Assembly: GCA_028565635.1 (NCBI GenBank)
Contig: JAOXYB010034395.1
Span: forward strand, 1 to 29,527
DNA: 29,527 nt
Direction of reading: 5' to 3'
Origin: Phoronis ovalis
Lineage: Eukaryota; Phoronida; Phoronidae
Shown: piece after piece, positions 22,429-29,527 of the stretch
Layout of the letters: each line of letters begins with the position of its first letter
How positions within the stretch are numbered: position 1 is the first letter of the stretch
Program-made: the position numbers and the translations under genes
Notes under the pieces: model-generated
What the model saw: the letters and a program-made list of their open reading frames with translations, nothing else
Databases searched by the model: none
Told to the model about the DNA's origin: nothing

Positions 22429-23593
22429 GTCCCAGTCTACAGCTTCCCAGAACATGAACACGGAAGAGGAAATGTTTTATATCTCATTGGCAGGACTACA
22501 TGATTTAGACTATTCAATGCGACAAAAATTGCTCCGGTTGATTACCAAGAAGGATAAAACATTCAATCACGCATCCCAGGTCACGCATGCCTCGTCGCCT
22601 GTATTTAGACAAACGATTACAAAACAAAACAGACAGCTACTGACGGGAATTCCTCCATAAGTACAACACGAAAATTATTATTAATAAATGATCATAAATG
22701 ATAACTATAAACAGGTCCAACAAGTCCACTGTAAATGCTTTCCACATAACAAAGAAATTCTGTAATAACAAAAAAGCACTATCCGAAGTTCAACATAATA
22801 ATTGCTTCTGCTCCTGTTTATATCGGCTTGAATTAATCCTCACGCACTAATGAAACTTTAGTAAGGAAACATGTGTGGCTGTACTGGTGTTGTCGTGGTG
22901 GTGAGTTAATGTTACAGTATGGTGTGTTTTGAATTACCTAAACATGCACCATAAAGTGTCCTAGGAAAAGATTAAAGATCGTTTTCTACTTTTCTGCAAC
23001 TAAAGTCTTTCCTTGTTATCTAAATAGCCGCTTAATTGTAGCCGGTGGACCAGTACCACATAACAGATTGACGTCATAGATGTATTTCGTACATGTATAT
23101 ACTCGGTCATTATAGAAGCAGAAGTTATTGTGTAACTAATTTGTGATAATGTATAAACAAACACCACAAAAAAGAATTATGCAATACTATGAAAACAAAT
23201 AAATAAAATAGCGATTATCATGTGAAAATATAACTAGAAACTGAATATAATAATACCGGCAAAATAAAACACAATCCAGCAGCGTATCTTAAAACAGTGA
23301 TTTACAAATTTTTGTTATATATCATATAATATTGTTATTACTTTATATATAATACTTCCTTGTTTTCGAGTTCGACAAATAGTCAGATGAGCTGATATAT
23401 GGAAAGATAATGGTATCTTAGAACTTAATTTCATCTATGTATACATTAAACATGATTACGTCATGTAATAATACAAGTAAAAAGCTTAATAAGTATGCAC
23501 GGATTTAAAACAAACGTGATGTGCCAATTAGCACAAACTTGAGTTTGACGCATGTCACCTTTCAACTTCAGACAAGTTTATCAGTGTGATATT
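22429..23593. other. Intergenic stretch with one unrecognised small open frame
   Basis: The open frame at 22454-22660 (68 codons, starting MNTEEEMFYISLAGLHDLDY) is less AT-biased than its surroundings, and a GT after CATCCCAG near 22580 could act as a donor. I recognise no family, and it lies directly against a repeat element. From 22,660 to 23,593 the sequence is AT-rich and I see nothing supportable. Confidence 0.4.
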
Positions 23594-23945
23594 TAGGGGT
23601 ATTTGATTAAGCTTCCGTCTATTTGGGGATGTGTGCCTTCAGTGGATCCGTTGGTGCAGCGGTTTTTGATCAAATTAGTTGAGAGGACCGGGTTTTTTAA
23701 ATCAAATTAGCAGAGAGGATATGTTTTTTGACCAAATTAGTAAAGTAGATCCAGGTTTTAATAATAAATAAGCTGAGTTGATATGGTTTTTGACTAAAAT
23801 AAACAGGTTTTCCTATATACATAACATTAGTAATCAGGCTTTTTGGAAAACTGTTAAGTAAACCGTATTTTTTTAGAGGATCCGGTTTTTAAGCACGGGC
23901 CTCACACCCCTACCCAACATTTTGTGAAGTGCCTCCGGCCCTTCG
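23594..23945 (-). mobile_element. Array-bearing repeat element, copy C, inverted orientation
   Basis: Read on the minus strand from about 23,945, the sequence begins CCGGAGGCACTTCACAAAAT, then GTTGGGTAGGGGTGTGAGGC. This matches the left ends of copies A and B. At the other end, AGGGGTATTTGATTAAGC and GGATGTGTGCC on the + strand resemble the inverted right end of those copies. The internal direct units are different: on the + strand each has AGAGGATnnGGTTTTTGACC and AAATTAG (near 23,645-23,790). Borders are approximate and no duplication is visible. Confidence 0.55.
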
Positions 23946-24159
23946 TGTGTTTGGCCAATTTTGTCGGCCTTTGACACAACCTTCCTTTCCACCTTATTGT
24001 AGTTCACACCGGGGTTCACATTGTATAAGTACGAATTAAATATTGCCTGATTATAGGACTGAACACAAACCTTGACAAATGTGGTTATGTAATTGACAAT
24101 GGTTATCTAAACGTTTTAACCGTGGCTTTTTATACCAATATGTCCTTTCCTTGCATCTA

Positions 24160-24390
24160 ATTCCAGAGGCCAATCCGAGATTCACTACCTTCTCGCAATG
24201 CATCCCTGAGTGCACCGCTTTTGCTGAGATCGCGCAGTTCCAGCACTGTTGACTTCTCACTTGCACGAGACGATTTGGATTTGAATTTGATGGCTATATC
24301 AGTATAGACTAGATGGTGACCAGGGCCTGAGCTATTCCCGGTTTGCCGAGTTTTAAAAACAAATGGACTATCTCGTTTGTGAATTAATAA
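24160..24390 (-). mobile_element. Decayed LINE (non-LTR retrotransposon) endonuclease-domain fragment
   Basis: One minus-strand frame is open from about 24,384 down to a TAG ending near 24,140. It contains SGPGHHLVYTDIAIKFKSKS, then LELRDLSKSGALRDALREGS. The string GPGHHLV differs by one nucleotide in each of two codons from GSDHHLV, the form of the conserved SDHxxV motif at the end of apurinic-type endonuclease domains in non-LTR retrotransposons. The basic segment after it fits the usual spacer before the reverse transcriptase. No reverse transcriptase is present, so this is a short, inactivated remnant. A weaker alternative is a + strand exon using the acceptor near 24,165. Confidence 0.4.
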
Positions 24391-25066
24391 ATCGACAACT
24401 TATCGCTAATACAATTATATTAACATCTACAGTAGTTTGTTGAGTTCCAACTTGTTTTCATTACAGCTCGACAAATCGGTTTTCACGCGTTTAAAAGAAT
24501 TATTGATAAAACAAAATTATAACAGATCTGCTCGTCTTCATACAAATAAAATTATGTATATAGGTGATACCTGCATTCCTTTGTTTAGTATGAACTTAAC
24601 TTTTGCTCGGCTAGAACTTCTGAAAACAGAAATTTTGTGTAATGGCAAAATGTGATCAAGTAAATTGATGAGGTTTAATACAACTTGCGATCGCATCTTG
24701 CACTAACAAAAACGTGTGAAATGTTAGACATTTGTTGCTGTGATTGAATACGGTGGCATTAGAAATGCTGGGATTTTGGATGCAACATTTTTCCTGGTCT
24801 GGTGTTATCGTGTCCTTACATCCTATGCCACTATTCTAATAATGTGTCAATGTTTATTAAGTTCGCAATTCATAACAGGAACAGATATTCCATAACGTAG
24901 ACAAAGTGTTACATTTTCAGATCATTTCTTGAAAAACTCCTGGCATTATCCTGACAAATGTAGGAACGGAGAGATTGTATCTCATGACTTCAGTCTAGTT
25001 TTAATAAAACCTGGATTTTGTTAAATATCGTATATAACCTGGAAATACTCGAAAACTGTGATTATA
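24391..25066. other. Sequence upstream of the CCP gene, no promoter firmly identified
   Basis: AT-rich. An open frame at 24437-24655 has no recognised family. TATATAA at 25031-25037 lies only about 30 nt before the presumed start codon, which is rather close for a TATA box unless the 5' leader is extremely short or further non-coding exons exist. Confidence 0.4.
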
Positions 25067-25146
25067 ATGTACAAACTTGCGTTTCTTTTAATAGTATTGT
25101 ATTTGTGTGGTGGTGCAGAGTCAACAGATTGGTTATTTAGAGGCAA
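25067..25146 (+). CDS. Signal-peptide exon of a secreted sushi-domain protein
   Basis: ATG at 25067 opens MYKLAFLLIVLYLCGGAEST, a classic signal peptide: a short basic start, a hydrophobic core of about 11 residues, and small residues before a likely cleavage after GGA. The frame stops 30 codons after the start unless spliced. Two donors are possible. GT at 25147 gives a phase-2 exon (25067-25146), which would join the acceptor at 26079. A GC donor at 25143 (AG|GCAAGT, the usual GC-AG consensus) gives a phase-1 exon ending at 25142, the phase typical of sushi-protein exons. The ATG choice is supported by the signal sequence. No other start was found. Confidence 0.55.
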
Positions 25147-25428
25147 GTACCTTTTTTAAAATAGTTGCGGATAGCCTCTTTGGTAGACTCCAAATATGAT
25201 TTCTGTTTAGAAGTCACTTTTGAGCAACTAAAGGAAAACTTAAAAATTGGCTATATCAGATACAGAGTGCAGTAGTGTGTTGTAAAATTGGAATTTTGGA
25301 CAGGGCTTTCTGATGTCATCCGAATGAAAATATTGTTACTGTTAGAATACTCAATTTTCTTAACGCGTATTTTTTAAATTCGTAATTGGGCAACATTAAT
25401 ATATATTTTCAACTATGCCCAATTATAG

Positions 25429-25572
25429 GAACACACAATAATCGCCGTCCCAAATCTGAAGAAAAAATCTTCACTTTTATCCCTATGACGTATACATCCT
25501 TAAAAACCATGCACTACATTTGTTCTGTTCCTAATATATATCTTTCACATAATAATTCCTCGTTACTAGATG
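25429..25572 (+). CDS. Possible linker exon of the sushi-domain gene
   Basis: An open stretch of 48 codons bounded by the acceptor ATTATAG and the donor ATG|GTAAAA, with phase 1 at both ends. It would fit between the GC-donor version of the signal exon and a sushi exon starting at 26064. The translation (GTHNNRRPKSEEKIFTF onward) has one Cys, no sushi pattern and no family that I recognise. It may be a real spacer exon or chance. Confidence 0.3.
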
Positions 25573-25737
25573 GTAAAATCGTTACGTAAATGTACAATTA
25601 TATATGTTAACGGAAATGATTTCAAGAAGTTAATTTAATTAATTTAAAACGTGACGCGGCTCTCAAATTACCATAATGTAGTTTAATGGGTCTTTAATGT
25701 GTTGTAAGGACTGATATGTTTAAAATTCAAGTTTCCC

Positions 25738-25777
25738 TTTTCGCCCCCTTTTCACCCCCTTTTCGCCCCCTTTTCGC
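25738..25777. repeat. 11-nt minisatellite TTTTCGCCCCC
   Basis: Three full tandem units and part of a fourth, with one G-to-A change in unit two. It stands out as a C-rich island in AT-rich DNA, within the first intron region of the CCP gene. Confidence 0.9.
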
Positions 25778-25932
25778 AATAGGGTGGTCCCAATGAGCCT
25801 CTATTTGGTGCTTGAAAAAAATTAATAGCTTACTTTCTGTTTTAAAATACAGCCCGTTTTTCGTGAGATACGAGCACCATGAAAATAATGAGATCACTTT
25901 ATTAAAGTTATTTAAAATTTGTCCAACTTATC

Positions 25933-25950
25933 AAAATAGGCAATCCAGAA
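25933..25950 (+). repeat. 18-bp direct repeat, first copy
   Basis: AAAATAGGCAATCCAGAA occurs here and again at 26427-26444, overlapping the right edge of the 26345-26429 hairpin. The two copies flank the first sushi exon, about 494 bp apart. Confidence 0.9.
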
Positions 25951-26063
25951 AAAGTGTATTCGGTAGTAATAATAATAAACAGATCGACAAAAATGAAAAT
26001 ATTTAAGTGTATTTTAGCGCAATAACATTTTAATTTATTCTTCTATTTCAATTTTGAACAAAG

Positions 26064-26246
26064 ACAAGCGTGCATTTAGTAACAGATACAACTGCCCTCC
26101 TGTCTCTTTGCCCAATGGCATAGCTAGAGTGATATCCAGAGGTCGAAACGTTCGCTTCAGATGTCACCAGGGTCTCAGACTTGTAGGACCACCAATGGCA
26201 GAGTGTAGAAGAGGTCGGTGGAGCAATCCGCTGCCAATATGCGTCG
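26064..26246 (+). CDS. Sushi (CCP/SCR) domain exon 1
   Basis: Encodes one complete CCP module. Cys 1 is in YNCPPVSLPNG, Cys 2 in VRFRCHQG, Cys 3 in PMAECRRG, and the RWSNPLPICV end carries the conserved Trp and Cys 4. CCP modules are disulfide-bonded extracellular domains (Cys1-Cys3, Cys2-Cys4) that mediate protein binding in complement, adhesion and receptor proteins. The donor CG|GTAAGT ends the exon in phase 1. The start is ambiguous: AAAG|AC gives 26064 in phase 1, while TTTAG|T gives 26080 in phase 2. With the signal exon upstream and another CCP downstream, the gene encodes a secreted or membrane multi-CCP protein. Its exact identity cannot be told. Confidence 0.88.
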
Positions 26247-26344
26247 GTAAGTTAGTATATACTGTTAATTTTCCTATTCCAAGCTAGCTAGGATATAGAG
26301 AACTGTATACGAACTATACTAGACAAAACAATGATGAATTTAAA

Positions 26345-26429
26345 TTTATGGTATGAACAAATCTCATCAGCCTAATATATAAGTGAAAACCTTGCCAGTA
26401 AGGCTGATGAGATTTGTTAATACCATAAA
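26345..26429. repeat. Near-perfect 29-bp inverted repeat downstream of the first sushi exon
   Basis: Left arm 26345-26373 and right arm 26401-26429 are reverse complements with one mismatch over 29 bp, for example ACAAATCTCATCAGCCT against AGGCTGATGAGATTTGT. The loop is 27 nt. It could form a stable hairpin in the intron RNA or be a short MITE. No duplication was identified. Confidence 0.9.
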
Positions 26430-26444
26430 ATAGGCAATCCAGAA
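26427..26444 (+). repeat. 18-bp direct repeat, second copy
   Basis: Exact copy of the 18-mer at 25933-25950. It directly follows the hairpin right arm, overlapping it by three bases. Confidence 0.9.
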
Positions 26445-26449
26445 CTAGA

Positions 26450-27192
26450 GTCTAGCATATATAGTTCATAAAAGGTCACAAGCTCAGTTTTTCATAGCAA
26501 GAGTGCAAGACCCCAAGTTTACGTAACACTATGTCCTTGACACCCTCTTGACACGTGTGTTAGTACGTTGCGCTTTACATTTCTTTGCGGAGTTCTAACA
26601 TTCATTATTCATTCAGTGATACTAAATGATATACTTATAAATATCACATTTGGAGTGCCACGTAGTGGTGGAAATATATTACTTGTACTTATATTTAGGC
26701 AAATTACAAAATTAAGCTCCCCATCTTATCTGGAATGAACAGTATGACTTATTTCAATTATTGTAATTTCATGAAAACAAATCCCAGCTATTATTTAATG
26801 GTGAAATTTGAAGGATTATTTTTAGGAAAGAATTTGTAAAACTTCCAGTCAGGAAATTCATAAGTACACAGCTCGCATTAAAAATGTTGAAAATTCTGTA
26901 TTTTATGTGGTTGGATGATAAGAATAAAGCAGGTTAATCTATCATTTAAAAAATAAGAGATTTAATAATATTGGTAATTTTGGCCTTTTTGATTCATTTT
27001 TCACATCCTGCTTCCAACCGTTCCAAGCATCTGTTTCCGTTGATACGTTATCACTGTTGAAACAGTTAGATACACAATTGCGTTACGAAGGGAGTCATTT
27101 AGTCACACAAATTGATTGTTTTCGTAAATTTAGTGCAAATGAAGTAAAATAACAATAAACAAACAAGGTGGGCTTAACTGGTGGGTTTTGGT
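26450..27192. other. Intron of the CCP gene, no recognised feature
   Basis: AT-rich non-coding sequence between the hairpin and the element cluster. No exon, RNA gene or bounded repeat seen. Confidence 0.6.
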
Positions 27193-27531
27193 CCGGGGGT
27201 GACTTACTTAACGAGGTATACGAGTATGGTCTTCGCGAAACGGGTAAGGTTTTCAGAGTTCTCGGCCTTCAAAAAATTCGAAAAGGAGTACTGCTTTTGA
27301 GCACGAAAGTATCTATTTATACATCTTCACATATATCTCATGTATTTCTTTTTTAATTTCGTAATTTAGTAATTTATGGAAATCTTTTCGAAAAGAGGTG
27401 TGTAATCATGGTCATTTGTCCAAAAAAATCCGTAAAGGGGTGTATTTTGACAATTTTTTTCGAATCCTGTTATGGGTTTGAATATTTGGTGGAGCATCCC
27501 TATATAAAAATTATGGAAGTTACCCCTCTGG
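27193..27531. mobile_element. Degenerate CCGGGGG-ended element, first of a three-element cluster
   Basis: The left end reads CCGGGGGTGACTTACTTAAC. The reverse complement of the right end reads CCAGAGGGGTAACTTCCATA, and the similarity runs on weakly for about 30 nt. Internal units include AAGAGGTGTGTAATC and AAAGGGGTGTATTTTGACAA, the latter close to the array core of the element at 18241. No target-site duplication is visible, so the borders are uncertain. The open frames here have no family resemblance. Confidence 0.5.
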
Positions 27532-27577
27532 TACACAGATTCAACATAGCCTGTGTTAGTTTGAGGTTACTTTTTTG

Positions 27578-28015
27578 CCCGGGTGGGATCTTAGTGTATG
27601 GAGCCGACGGGGATGTGCCGCTGGCTCGGGGTACTCTTTTGACAATTTTGGTATATTTCGGGATACCTTTTTACGCTCCTGTGATATATTTCAGGTATAT
27701 GTTTTAAGGTCTAGTCAAGAACTCTTTTGGAAAGGTATACTTCGGATGTAATTTGCAAGCAAAATAGTGAACAATACCTAATGAAACACATAATGAATGC
27801 ATTGAGCACTATTTATGACATCATATGTTGATTCCACATGTCGACTGCTTGTCTATTTCGTGATATGTTTTCAAATTTTTGGTATATTTCAGGGTTCGTT
27901 TTTGAATTTTTGGTATATTTCGGAGTCCAATTTTCCACATTTTTGGTATAGAGTTAGTCCAAAAATTCTACCCTCAGTGGCACTCCCCCAAAATATATCC
28001 AAGAGAACCCCCGGG
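27578..28015. mobile_element. CCCGGG-ended non-autonomous element with near-perfect 8-bp TSD
   Basis: It is 438 bp. The left end begins CCCGGGTGGGATCTTAGTGT, with GGGGATGTGCCGCT further in. The inverted right end reads CCCGGGGGTTCTCTTGGATA, with GGGGGAGTGCCACT further in, so the terminal inverted repeats are diverged but collinear over about 45 nt. Flanks are CTTTTTTG (27570-27577) and ATTTTTTG (28016-28023), seven of eight matching. Internal direct units carry TTTTTGGTATATTTCGGG or TTTCAGGG variants (near 27646, 27686, 27880, 27910 and 27939). No transposase is encoded; the open frames 27408-27707 and 27815-28294 are by-products. Confidence 0.72.
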
Positions 28016-28037
28016 ATTTTTTGCCTTTTTACCCGTT

Positions 28038-28540
28038 CCCGGGGGGCTCACTTGAAAAAAAGTCGGGTACGCATGCTTGTCCGAAAAAACGGGGAAAAGG
28101 GGTACCTTTTTCGACGTTCGACGGGGTTCCCGGGAACCCCGTTTAGGGGTCGATTTTGGCGGAAAACCACATTTAGGGGTATGTTTTTGGCAAATGTAAC
28201 TTCTCGTTTAGGGGTTGGGTTTCACCTACACCTCCCGTTTAGGGGTCCTTTTTTCAGTGCGAGCAGCGAGCATTGCCTTTTGGCGACCATTTGAATTTTT
28301 TTTTAAATTTAGTGTACTATTCTGTTTTGACGACGTTTTTTTTTTCTTTGGTTGTCGATTTTTTTGGGAACCGCTTTTTTTTTGGTTTTCAGAGAAAACT
28401 TCCCGTTTAGGGGTACTTTTATTGAGCAAAATCCTCCGGTTAGGGGTGCTATTTTGATCCTCCACTTCCCGTTTAAGGGCTTATTTTGCACCCTACGGAC
28501 GAGCATGGGTACCCGACTTATTTCAAGTGAGCCCCCCGGG
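28038..28540. mobile_element. CCCGGG-ended non-autonomous DNA element with perfect 8-bp TSD
   Basis: It is 503 bp, in the intron between the two sushi exons. The duplication TACCCGTT is exact at 28030-28037 and 28541-28548. The left end is CCCGGGGGGCTCACTTGAAA, and the inverted right end is identical over those 20 bases. The match continues through AGTCGGGTACGCATGCTTGTCCG against AGTCGGGTACCCATGCTCGTCCG, about 46 bp in all. Seven direct degenerate units have the core CTTCCCGTTTAGGGGT plus T-run (near 28137, 28165, 28200, 28233, 28398, 28433 and 28465). Four lie left and three right of a unique T-rich centre. No transposase is present; the open frames on both strands are array by-products. Confidence 0.9.
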
Positions 28541-28640
28541 TACCCGTTATAATACTCAACGCTTTCACGTAATATGTTATAGGGAAAACATTGAGATTGT
28601 ATTTCTGGCGGAGTAGTGTTAATTCATCTTTATATTTTAG

Positions 28641-28817
28641 CTCCCGGATGTCCTGATGTTACTTCATCCCTTTCTAATGGCTTAGACATCGAATCTATAA
28701 GGTATAACAACGCATTGTTAACATTTGCGTGTGTTAACAATAATCTGCTTCTGTTTGGAAATCCTTCGATCTATTGTAACGGCAACCAGTGGAACGGCAC
28801 CGTACCCACATGTTTAG
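28641..28817 (+). CDS. Sushi (CCP/SCR) domain exon 2
   Basis: Acceptor TATTTTAG at 28633-28640; donor TTTAG|GTAAAG. The exon is 177 nt, phase 1 at both ends, and in frame with the first CCP exon. Cys 1 is in APGCPDVTSSLSNG, Cys 2 in LTFACVNNN, Cys 3 in PSIYCNG, and NQWNGTVPTCLG holds the Trp and Cys 4. It encodes about 58 residues, the usual CCP length. Symmetric phase-1 exons are the usual unit of CCP duplication. An Asn-Gly-Thr sequon (NGT) is present but is not N-x-S/T. The gene continues past the window, since no stop or poly(A) follows. Confidence 0.9.
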
Positions 28818-29527
28818 GTAAAGATCCCGTTATTTATATGCAAAAATAGTTTTAATTCTCTTATGCTCTAAAAAAATAAATTGAATTAATTTATTAAATA
28901 AACGCAAAGCCTAAAGCTTCAAATTTAGAAGACGAGTGTTCAACAATCTTGGTGATTGTCACTCATAAACTGTCTGTGATAGAGGAACTGGTGGTGAGTA
29001 TCGATCCAACGAATTGGGTCCGTATAAAACGATTTATAAGTAAAGAAAAACGAGTGTATAAGATAATCGGTTAATGTTAGGCAGACCAGTTTACAGTTAT
29101 CGCATGCAATTTTAAGATGGGTTGTTACTTTGTTTTGCCTATTTGTTTATAACTGACTTGAATAATAATATACTTTTTGTACTTATTTAGTCTAGTCATA
29201 CCTACAGCAAAAACTATTAAAACTGTACCACATGTAAGCTGTATGTTATACTCAACTCCATATATACATGTATACCATGTTTCAGAAAGGTATAATCTCT
29301 TGACAACCTGGAGTATCATACTAAATCGGTCACAGATCCCTTTGTTTTGTTAAACACTATCATATCGCATTATTTCTCAAACTAAGTAACTAAGTTTTTG
29401 CAAACGAAGTCTTTAAACACCCGTCAGCGATAGCGATATAAAAATATATCTATTATTAGTGTAAATACGTCAGCTTAGATATATATCTTGATCACAGGCT
29501 TTGTTGAATGGTTATTTATATTTAGTT
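28818..29527. other. Intron of the CCP gene to the window end, no recognised feature
   Basis: AT-rich. The minus-strand open frame 29125-29319 has no family resemblance. The next exon is presumably beyond the window. Confidence 0.6.

Noticed and set aside
22049-22461. Overlapping minus-strand open frames with repeated TTGYxF-like residues
   Set aside because: The peptide repetition is just the translated CCCTGTGGTAAATA array in several frames; it is not a repeat protein.
24165-24306. + strand frame after a CTAATTCCAG acceptor giving about 46 Ser/Leu-rich codons to a TAG
   Set aside because: No upstream exon could be joined, and the opposite strand gives a motif-bearing retrotransposon-like frame. 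Kept only as an alternative.
25738-25777. C-rich TTTTCGCCCCC repeat considered as a CRISPR-like or promoter (GC-box) array
   Set aside because: The units are directly adjacent with no spacers, so it is a simple minisatellite. There is no transcription-start evidence nearby.
26345-26429. Hairpin considered as a tRNA, microRNA precursor or bacterial-type terminator
   Set aside because: It has no tRNA box A or B pattern and no following T-run as in a bacterial terminator, and the host is eukaryotic. A microRNA precursor cannot be excluded but the 27-nt loop and lack of other evidence do not support calling it.
27815-28294. Long open frame of 159 codons on the + strand
   Set aside because: It crosses from one repeat element into the next, and its composition follows the array periodicity. 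No family resemblance.

Overview
This window is eukaryotic. Genes are split into many short exons with GT-AG introns, the DNA is AT-rich, and there are many short non-autonomous repeats. The proteins point to an animal: a kinesin-4 of the KIF21 type and a secreted sushi (CCP) domain protein. The repeat style and compact introns (about 0.1-1.1 kb) suggest a non-vertebrate, perhaps marine, metazoan. I cannot name the lineage from sequence alone.

Region 1 (1 to about 20,960, + strand) is the 3' part of a KIF21A/KIF21B orthologue. I reconstructed 30 exons (176-19464) that join without a frame break: 4272 nt, i.e. 1423 residues plus a stop. The first part of the motor domain lies upstream of the window. 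In order, the exons encode the motor C-terminal half, neck and first coiled coils, an acidic linker, a second coiled-coil region, the regulatory antiparallel coiled coil, a disordered Ser/Pro-rich linker, and a C-terminal WD40 propeller. Together they describe a plus-end-directed motor that regulates microtubule growth and is held inactive by its own coiled coil. A 3'UTR-like stretch follows, with candidate poly(A) signals near 19,935 and 20,930.

Region 2 (about 20,960-25,066) is intergenic. It holds three related array-bearing repeat elements (about 21.3, 22.0 and 23.6 kb) and a decayed minus-strand fragment that looks like a LINE endonuclease domain (about 24,160-24,390).

Region 3 (25,067 to the window end, + strand) is the 5' part of a secreted CCP protein. 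It has a signal-peptide exon, a first sushi exon (about 26,064/26,080-26,246) and a second sushi exon (28,641-28,817), and it continues past the window. The intron between the sushi exons carries three repeat elements side by side (27,193-28,540).

The most interesting signal is a group of short non-autonomous elements. They have GC-rich termini beginning CCCGGG or CCCG, 8-bp target-site duplications where these can be read (perfect at 18,241-18,799 and 28,038-28,540, 7 of 8 at 27,578-28,015), and internal arrays of degenerate direct repeats. Elements with different terminal inverted repeats share an array core resembling TTAGGGGT followed by T-runs, while elements that share termini carry different arrays.
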